This document shows, one piece after another, positions 1 to 4,793 of a stretch of 6,726 bases of DNA. The stretch's first letter is position 1. Every line of letters starts with the position of its first letter. Location of the stretch: contig JAESPT010000394.1 in the NCBI GenBank assembly GCA_016765515.1, positions 1 through 6,726 of the forward strand, read 5' to 3'. The stretch is from Sneathiella sp. GTDB taxonomy: Bacteria; Pseudomonadota; Alphaproteobacteria; Sneathiellales; Sneathiellaceae. The position numbers were made by a program, and so were the translations under genes. The notes beneath the pieces were generated by a model. The model was given only the letters and a program-made list of their open reading frames with translations, searched no databases and was not told the origin of the DNA.

Positions 1-1
1 C

Positions 2-520
2 CCTATTGAATATCAGAACCACATCTTTGATGCGCTGATGAAAGCTGGTGAAGAATTCGGCTTGGGGATGTGCGGAATGCGCGCCATGGACAGTCTTCGC
101 ATAGAGAAAAACTATCGCATGTGGGGGCAGGATCTAACGCGGGAATATTCTGTATTTGAAGCCGGCCTTGATCGATTTGTCCATCTTGATAAAGGAGATT
201 TCATTGGACGGGATGCACTTATCAAACAAAAGGAAGACGGCGTTTCCCAAAAATTTGTTGCCCTTGAAATCCACGGGATTAAAGATGCTGATGCAATTGG
301 CAACGAACCTATGTTTACCAAAGATGGCACAATTGTCGGCCGGGTAACCGCTGGTGCCTATGGGCACTGGACTGAAAAATCATTGGCTCAAGGATATATT
401 CAGACACCGCATAGTGAAATCGGAACTGAATTGACCATTGATATTCTGGGAGAAAAATATGACGCCACAATTATCGAGGAGTCTGTTTATGATCCTGAGA
501 ATGTGAGCCTGAGATCTTAA
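2..520 (+). CDS. GcvT-fold protein, dimethylglycine/sarcosine dehydrogenase-like, C-terminal part (5' end cut by window)
   Basis: The frame is open from base 2, so this is the last 172 residues of a longer gene; the internal ATG at 38 is not its start. The visible part covers the end of the folate-binding GcvT domain (motifs MRAMDSLRIEK and YRMWGQDLT, then the FIGRDAL segment) and the C-terminal barrel domain (VGRVTAGAYGHW, ILGEKYDATI, ending YDPENVSLRS). In this family the GcvT part binds tetrahydrofolate and captures the methyl carbon released from an N-methyl substrate as 5,10-methylene-THF. In DMGDH/SARDH-type enzymes an N-terminal FAD oxidoreductase domain does the oxidation; that part would lie outside the window. 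The WGQD and YDPEN..LR endings resemble the dehydrogenase-fused GcvT domains more than the glycine cleavage T protein or DmdA, but those remain possible. It ends in TAA, 44 bases before the corrinoid protein gene, consistent with co-transcription. The substrate cannot be read from the sequence. Confidence 0.8.
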   Translation, partial: PIEYQNHIFDALMKAGEEFGLGMCGMRAMDSLRIEKNYRMWGQDLTREYSVFEAGLDRFVHLDKGDFIGRDALIKQKEDGVSQKFVALEIHGIKDADAIGNEPMFTKDGTIVGRVTAGAYGHWTEKSLAQGYIQTPHSEIGTELTIDILGEKYDATIIEESVYDPENVSLRS

Positions 521-564
521 CAAATACCGCTGTGGATGGCAGTTAAGCGCATAGGAGAAAAATT

Positions 565-1251
565 ATGGATGAAGATGATATCGATTTATCCGCTTTGGAT
601 GACAAGGAACTAGTCGAGCAGATGCACGATGATCTGTATGACGGCCTTGCAGATGAAATTGTTGAAGGAACTGAAATCCTCCTGAGCAGAGGGTGGGAGC
701 CATACAAGGTTCTAACCGAAGCTTTGGTGGAAGGCATGCGGATTGTCGGTGTCGACTTTCGGGATGGAATTCTATTTGTTCCGGAAGTTCTTTTATCCGC
801 CAATTCCATGAAATCAGGTATGGCCATTCTCAAACCATTGCTGGCTGAAAGCGGTGCGCCGAAAGCTGGCAAGATGGTAATTGGGACAGTGAAGGGCGAT
901 ATTCACGATATCGGTAAGAACCTTGTCATCATGATGATGGAAGGCGCTGGTTTTGAAGTGATTGATATCGGCATTAACAATCCGGTGGAAAATTATCTTG
1001 AGGCTTTGGAAGAGCATAAACCCGACATCATTGGAATGTCTGCACTGCTGACAACCACCATGCCCTATATGAAAGTGGTTGTGGATGCTATGATCGAAAA
1101 AGGCATTCGCGATGATTATATTGTCATGGTCGGCGGCGCTCCATTGAACCAAGAATTTGCGGATAATGTCGGTGCGGATGCATACGGCCGCGATGCAGCC
1201 ATGACGGTTGAGCTGGCCCAACAGAAAATAGCGGAACGTAGAGCGGCCTGA
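565..1251 (+). CDS. Corrinoid protein (methyltransferase cognate B12-binding protein, MtbC/MttC/MtgC type)
   Basis: This 228-residue protein carries methyl groups on a cobalamin-type cofactor between a substrate methyltransferase and a folate-dependent methyltransferase. Residues about 10-95 form the helical cap domain seen in MetH and MtbC-like proteins. Residues about 100-220 form the Rossmann-like B12-binding domain. The signature DxHxxG is present as D112-I-H114-D-I-G117, with H114 as the expected lower axial ligand to cobalt. The G157-M-S159 and V-G190-G191-A motifs that line the nucleotide tail follow in the usual order. Length is typical for free-standing corrinoid proteins. The start is supported by AGGAG at 553-557, 7 bases upstream. 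The N-terminus is strongly acidic. The gene ends in tandem in-frame stops, TGA (1249-1251) then TAG. The MtgA-like and RACo-like genes downstream are its expected partners. The methyl donor is not determined. Confidence 0.95.
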   Translation: MDEDDIDLSALDDKELVEQMHDDLYDGLADEIVEGTEILLSRGWEPYKVLTEALVEGMRIVGVDFRDGILFVPEVLLSANSMKSGMAILKPLLAESGAPKAGKMVIGTVKGDIHDIGKNLVIMMMEGAGFEVIDIGINNPVENYLEALEEHKPDIIGMSALLTTTMPYMKVVVDAMIEKGIRDDYIVMVGGAPLNQEFADNVGADAYGRDAAMTVELAQQKIAERRAA

Positions 1252-1273
1252 TAGATAAAATGTGTGAAGTATA

Positions 1274-1870
1274 ATGTGTGATCGACCTTCAACTTTGCTG
1301 ATTGCCTGTGGTGCCTTGGGCGCCGAGGCAACAGCTGTGTTGAGACAAAATGGTCTTGATCATGTGAAACTGACCTGTTTGCCGGCAAAACTCCACAATA
1401 CCCCACAACTAATCCCGGATTTACTTCGGGAAAAGATTAGGGCAAATAAAGAAGACTTTTCTGAAATTCTTGTCCTTTACGGGGATTGCGGAACAGCCGG
1501 CGGCATTGATAAAGTTTTGGAAGAAGAAGGCGCGAGTAGAATTCAAGGCGCACATTGCTATGAATTCTATGCAGGATCGCAAAATTTTGAGGCGCTGGCA
1601 GAAGAAGAGCCGGGAACGTTCTATTTGACAGATTTTCTGGTGCGTCACTTTGATAAGCTGGTCTGGGAGGGGCTTGGATTAGATAAACATCCTGAATTGC
1701 TGCCTTTGTATTTTGGAAATTATTCGCGGCTGGTGTATCTGGCACAACTACCAACCGACGAGACAACGGCAAAAGCCAAAGAAGCCGCTGATCGTTTGGG
1801 GCTGAATTATATGTATCGTGATACCGGACTTGCAGGATTACAGGACTTTCTGCCCGGACCGATGAGTTAG
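1274..1870 (+). CDS. DUF1638 domain-containing protein, function unknown
   Basis: The 198-residue product matches my recollection of DUF1638 proteins, with LLIACGALG at residues 8-16, a central LYGDCGTAGG at 68-77 and GAHCYEFYAG at 92-101. Four cysteines (C12, C35, C72, C95) and H41 and H94 sit in or near these conserved-looking motifs; a metal or cofactor site is a reasonable inference but is not shown. There is no signal peptide or membrane segment, so it is probably cytoplasmic. DUF1638 genes are known to me as companions of corrinoid methyltransferase genes in methanogens and bacteria, and the same association holds here. The ATG at 1274 lies 22 bases after the corrinoid protein stop and has only a weak GAAG (1266-1269) in front; an ATG at 1260 is closed by TAA after four codons. 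The specific role is unknown. Confidence 0.85.
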   Translation: MCDRPSTLLIACGALGAEATAVLRQNGLDHVKLTCLPAKLHNTPQLIPDLLREKIRANKEDFSEILVLYGDCGTAGGIDKVLEEEGASRIQGAHCYEFYAGSQNFEALAEEEPGTFYLTDFLVRHFDKLVWEGLGLDKHPELLPLYFGNYSRLVYLAQLPTDETTAKAKEAADRLGLNYMYRDTGLAGLQDFLPGPMS

Positions 1871-1879
1871 GGGATTTCT

Positions 1880-2179
1880 ATGAAAGTGACAGTTATTTAC
1901 TGGCGCGATATTCCGTCGCAAGTTGCAGCCAAGGCTGGCCGAAAATCAGCAAAGGTCATGCTTGGCGACCGATTTCAAGAAGCCATCGATATGGCCGCTA
2001 TGAGAGATAAGGCTCATGAAAGTGACGCTTATCTTGAGGGCTGGAAAAAAGGGGAGCCTGTCAATGTCGAGGGAGACATGCAAGTCGTTGCAGCTGACAA
2101 AGCCGCAGAAATAGAGCGTGCTTTTGATGAGGAATTGTTGAGAGCTTTTGTCAAAAATGGTGGGTGGAGGCCTGAATAA
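1880..2179 (+). CDS. Small 'virulence factor' family protein, function unknown
   Basis: This 99-residue soluble protein begins MKVTVIYWRDIPSQV and resembles the short family that databases label 'virulence factor' (Pfam Virulence_fact). That name gives no mechanism and the context argues for a metabolic role. Features are a short N-terminal beta-strand-like segment with Y7-W8-R9-D10, a basic helix-like stretch (AAKAGRKSAKVML), and an acidic C-terminal helix ending NGGWRPE. There are no cysteines and no membrane segment. AGGGGA at 1869-1874, partly inside the TAG of the DUF1638 gene, lies 5 bases before the ATG. Its TAA shares one base with the ATG of the next gene. The tight packing between DUF1638 and MetV suggests coupled expression and a shared pathway, perhaps as an accessory or subunit of the methyl-transfer/MTHFR machinery (inference). 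Confidence 0.8.
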   Translation: MKVTVIYWRDIPSQVAAKAGRKSAKVMLGDRFQEAIDMAAMRDKAHESDAYLEGWKKGEPVNVEGDMQVVAADKAAEIERAFDEELLRAFVKNGGWRPE

Positions 2180-2712
2180 TGCCGAAGGCCGCGTATCAAC
2201 CGTCCAAAGCCAGCCCCGTCGTTCGATCTCGGGCTTTTTATACCGTTCGCTTGTGGTCCGTAAAACATTCAAAAGGGCTTGAGGTTATTTATCGGGCGTT
2301 GGCACATGTCTTTTTAAAACTCCATCCATTTTGGAATTTTATTGGCTATCGCCGAGCCGAAAAGCCGGTTGTTTTTGCCGAAAAATTCGTGAAGAGCTTC
2401 CTTTTTGATTGCCGGATGTGCGGTCAATGTGTGCTCAGTGATACCGGAATGTCCTGCCCAATGAATTGCCCCAAATCTTTGCGAAATGGACCGTGCGGCG
2501 GTGTTCGGGCAAACGGTAATTGTGAAGTAGAGCCTGATATGCCTTGTGTGTGGGTGGAAGCTTGGAAAGGTTCACAAAACATGGCGCAGGGGGACAATAT
2601 ATTTAAAGTCCAACCTCCCGTCGATCATTCCCTAAAAGGAAGTTCTTCGTGGTTACGGGCAACGTCCGAAGCTGCGGCTGAAAAAAACGTTGAGAACGGG
2701 GTGGCCAAATGA
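2179..2712 (+). CDS. metV: MetV-like protein (methylenetetrahydrofolate reductase C-terminal domain, cysteine-rich)
   Basis: This 177-residue protein has eight cysteines in one block: C78, C81, C84, C93, C97, C106, C115 and C123, in the pattern CxMCGQC, SCPMNCPK, NGPCGGVR, GNCEV, MPCVW. This is the hallmark of the MTHFR C-terminal domain (PF12225), known in acetogens as MetV, the partner of MetF, where it is associated with iron-sulfur cluster binding and electron transfer. Residues 20-76 form a basic, aromatic-rich lead-in (RLWSVKHSKGLE, then KSFLFD just before the cysteines) that I recall from alphaproteobacterial homologues. It is amphipathic rather than membrane-spanning. After about residue 130 the tail looks low in structure. 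GGAGG at 2166-2170 precedes the ATG by 8 bases. The start overlaps the previous stop (TAATG) and the end overlaps metF (ATGA), so translation is probably coupled. Partner and electron donor are inferred. Confidence 0.88.
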   Translation: MPKAAYQPSKASPVVRSRAFYTVRLWSVKHSKGLEVIYRALAHVFLKLHPFWNFIGYRRAEKPVVFAEKFVKSFLFDCRMCGQCVLSDTGMSCPMNCPKSLRNGPCGGVRANGNCEVEPDMPCVWVEAWKGSQNMAQGDNIFKVQPPVDHSLKGSSSWLRATSEAAAEKNVENGVAK

Positions 2713-3794
2713 GTTATCTGACTTTCGATGAGTATGAAACACCGTTGCCGCCCCTGCCGGGCCATACATCCCGCGGACGATTGGAGCGGGTCTTGCGTGC
2801 CGGAGAATTTGCGGTAACTGCTGAGCTAAATCCGCCAGATAGCGCCGATCCAAATGAAGTCTTTGAGCGCGGTGCTGTTTTTGATGGCTGGGTTGATGGA
2901 ATCAATGCAACAGATGGCTCTGGCGCAAATTGTCATATGTCGTCCGTTAGTATTTGTGCCCTGCTAACGCGGGTTGGATATTCACCGATCATGCAGATCT
3001 CTTGCCGGGATCACAACCGTATTGCCATTCAGGGAAATGTGTTGGGTGCGGCCGCCATGGGCGTGAATAATATTCTTTGTCTGACCGGGGATGGTGTGCA
3101 AGCCGGGGATCAGCCGGGCGCAAAACCTGTTTTCGATCTGGATTGTATGTCGTTGTTGCAAACCATTCGTCAAATGCGAGATGAGGGTATGTTTTTATCG
3201 GGCCGGAAAATTACGGCACCGCCACAAGTATTTCTGGGAGCTGCGATTAATCCCTTTGCACCGCCCCATGATTTCAGGCCCAAGAGGCTTGCCAAGAAAA
3301 TTGAAGCGGGCGCCCAATTTGTTTAATCCCAATATTGTTTCGATCTTCCCATGCTGGAACGTTACATGATGGATGTGCGGGATATGGGGCTGCACGAGAA
3401 ATGTTTTATCATGATCGGTGTCGGGCCTCTTGCCTCCGCTCGGGCGGCAAAATGGATCCGCAGCAATGTGCCCGGTATCCACATTCCAGACAGTATCATT
3501 GACCGGTTGGAAGGCGCGGAAGACCAGAAGCTTGAAGGCAAAAAAATCTGCATTGAAATGTTACAGCAGGTTCACGAAATGGAAGGTGTTTCTGGTGCTC
3601 ATGTCATGGCTTACCGTCAGGAAGAGCTGGTTGCAGAAATTGTTCACGAATCCGGTGTCCTAAAAGGACGTAAGCCCTGGAAGAGAGAAAATAACCCCGA
3701 TTTTGAAGCTGTTGCGGATACGGTGGAAAATACAAAAGAACATGGCGGCGAAGCGATCAATCCATCAGAAGTGCTTGCTGCCGTTTCTGATTAG
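2709..3794 (+). pseudogene. metF: Methylenetetrahydrofolate reductase metF, interrupted by an in-frame TAA at codon 206
   Basis: MetF interconverts methyl-THF and methylene-THF on an FAD-containing TIM barrel. The first open part (2709-3323, 205 residues) contains TAELNPP with E39, matching the catalytic glutamate of E. coli MetF (E28), and CLTGD with D128, matching the flavin-tuning aspartate (D120). It stops at TAA 3324-3326, inside the motif GAQFV-stop-SQYCFD. The same reading frame then continues at once with the expected barrel sequence S207-Q208-Y-C-F-D212, where Q208 matches the folate-contacting glutamine (E. coli Q183), and runs to TAG at 3792-3794. Total length would be 361 residues, normal for the family. 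So no frame shift is needed; one base turns a probable CAA (Gln) into TAA. The remainder has no obvious ribosome site before its first ATG (3351), and neither half alone would form a barrel. It overlaps the MetV gene by four bases. A sequencing error, a recent nonsense mutation or readthrough are the options. Confidence 0.85.
3324..3326 (+). other. Premature in-frame stop codon (TAA) within metF
   Basis: The codons read GTT TAA TCC CAA TAT TGT TTC GAT, in one frame before and after. Homologues as I recall them have Gln at this place (AQF[IV]Q[TS]QYCFD), and CAA to TAA is a single C-to-T change. Elsewhere in the window TAA ends genes at natural family ends (518-520 and 2177-2179), so it is not a reassigned sense codon here. 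Confidence 0.9.
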
Positions 3795-3880
3795 TCTCAT
3801 GTCGGATTGGGACAAGTTCAGGGTACTTTTTCACTATTAATTAGGAACTAGGAAATATTGCCAACAGCTCTGTTCTAGTA

Positions 3881-3886
3881 AAGGGG
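3881..3886 (+). promoter_or_regulatory. Ribosome binding site of the MtgA-like gene
   Basis: AAGGGG lies 7 bases before the ATG at 3894 and supports that start. The 99 bases from 3795 to 3893 form the widest gap in the cluster. I find no convincing -35/-10 pair or terminator in it, so whether a second transcript begins here is open. Confidence 0.6.
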
Positions 3887-3893
3887 CACGATA

Positions 3894-4793
3894 ATGACTG
3901 ATACCGTTCTTTCCTCCGCAACCAAAGAGGTCGTCATCGGATTTGACAGACCTTTCGTCATTATCGGGGAACGGATTAACCCGACGGGACGTAAGCTTCT
4001 CGCTGCGGAGATGAAAGAAGGGGATTACAGCCGGGTAAAATCTGACACCTTGGCGCAAATTGCTGCCGGTGCTCAGATGCTGGATGTAAATGCTGGGATC
4101 CCTCTAGCAGACGAACCCCGTATTCTGGCAGAAGCCATCCAATTGGTGCAGTCTTTGACCGATGCCCCTCTGTCCATTGATTCCTCCATCGTTGCGGCGT
4201 TGCAAGCGGGACTTGAGGTCTACAAAGGGAAAGCGCTGGTCAATTCAGTGACCGGTGAAGAAGATCGTCTGGAAACTGTTTTGCCGCTAGTTAAGAAACA
4301 CGGCGCTGCTGTTGTTGCAATCTCCAATGACGAAACCGGCATTTCCGAAGATCCGGATGTCCGTTTTGAAGTGGCAAAGAAAATTGTCCAGCGGGCCCAG
4401 GATTATGGAATTTCACCCTCTGATGTGGTTGTCGATCCTTTGGTTATGCCTGTCGGAGCGATCAATGATGCCGGTCGTCAAGTTTTGAGACTCATCCGCC
4501 GACTTCGCGAAGAACTTAAAGTCAATACAACATGCGGTGCCTCAAATTTTAGTTTTGGCCTTCCCAATCGTCACGGTATGAATGCGTCCTTCCTGTCTAT
4601 GGCCATCGGCGCCGGGATGACTTCTGCGATCACCAATCCCCTTCACGAACCTGAAATGGCGGCTGTCTTGGGCGCTAATACGGTGATGGGTGTTGATCCT
4701 AATTGTACTGAATGGATCCGGAAATATCGTGAACCTGCTGCAGAAGGCGAGGAAGGTCGCCGGGGCGGGAGGAGACGTCGCCGCAATGCCTGA
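3894..4793 (+). CDS. Methyltetrahydrofolate:corrinoid methyltransferase (MtgA/AcsE-like, pterin-binding family)
   Basis: This enzyme transfers methyl between a corrinoid protein and tetrahydrofolate; in a demethylation pathway it makes methyl-THF. The 299 residues hold a single pterin-binding TIM barrel: IIGERINPTG (23-32), MLDVNAG with D64 and N66, LSIDSS with D96, VNSVTGE with N117, DPLVMP in the middle, and GASNFSFGLP with N218, the position of the conserved pterin-contacting Asn in CFeSP methyltransferases. The core is about 260-270 residues as in AcsE; the extra length is an N-terminal lead of about 20 residues and a basic C-terminal tail rich in Gly and Arg. There is no homocysteine or cap domain, so it is not MetH, and lack of dihydropteroate synthase loops plus the neighbours argue against FolP. 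The last eight bases overlap the start of the RACo-like gene. The cognate corrinoid protein is most likely the one at 565-1251. Confidence 0.93.
   Translation: MTDTVLSSATKEVVIGFDRPFVIIGERINPTGRKLLAAEMKEGDYSRVKSDTLAQIAAGAQMLDVNAGIPLADEPRILAEAIQLVQSLTDAPLSIDSSIVAALQAGLEVYKGKALVNSVTGEEDRLETVLPLVKKHGAAVVAISNDETGISEDPDVRFEVAKKIVQRAQDYGISPSDVVVDPLVMPVGAINDAGRQVLRLIRRLREELKVNTTCGASNFSFGLPNRHGMNASFLSMAIGAGMTSAITNPLHEPEMAAVLGANTVMGVDPNCTEWIRKYREPAAEGEEGRRGGRRRRRNA
4767..4775 (+). promoter_or_regulatory. Ribosome binding site of the RACo-like gene, inside the MtgA-like coding end
   Basis: GGGAGGAGA lies 10 bases before the ATG at 4786 and is the strongest Shine-Dalgarno match in the window. It fixes that start. 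The same bases encode part of the Gly/Arg tail of the MtgA-like protein, so tail composition and downstream initiation are tied together. Confidence 0.7.

Noticed and set aside
2..520. DMSP demethylase DmdA as the identity of the first partial gene
   Set aside because: Same fold, but the WGQD motif and the YDPENVSLRS ending look more like dehydrogenase-linked GcvT domains; the missing N-terminal part would settle it.
814..1221. Open frame on the - strand (135 codons)
   Set aside because: It is opposite the B12-binding domain; the His/Asp-rich composition is what the complement of that coding sequence would give.
3324..3326. Pyrrolysine or selenocysteine recoding at the metF internal stop
   Set aside because: The codon is TAA, not TAG or TGA, and the family has glutamine here; a simple CAA to TAA change explains it.
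3351..3794. A separate 147-residue gene starting at ATG 3351
   Set aside because: It is the same frame as metF, begins in mid-barrel with no Shine-Dalgarno in front, and its sequence is the expected second half of MetF.
3847..3879. Imperfect inverted repeat ACTAG...CTAGT before the MtgA-like gene, as a terminator or leader hairpin
   Set aside because: The stem is only five paired bases plus two beyond a bulge, the loop is about 18 bases and there is no T-run; too weak to call.
3795..3893. Promoter in the 99-base gap before the MtgA-like gene
   Set aside because: TTGGGA at 3808 and TTGCCA at 3858 resemble -35 boxes, but neither has a good -10 at 16-18 bases.
565..4793. Corrinoid protein and pterin-binding protein as a split methionine synthase (MetH)
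   Set aside because: There is no homocysteine-binding domain and no SAM-dependent activation domain, while a RACo-type reactivase is present, which fits a demethylation system better.
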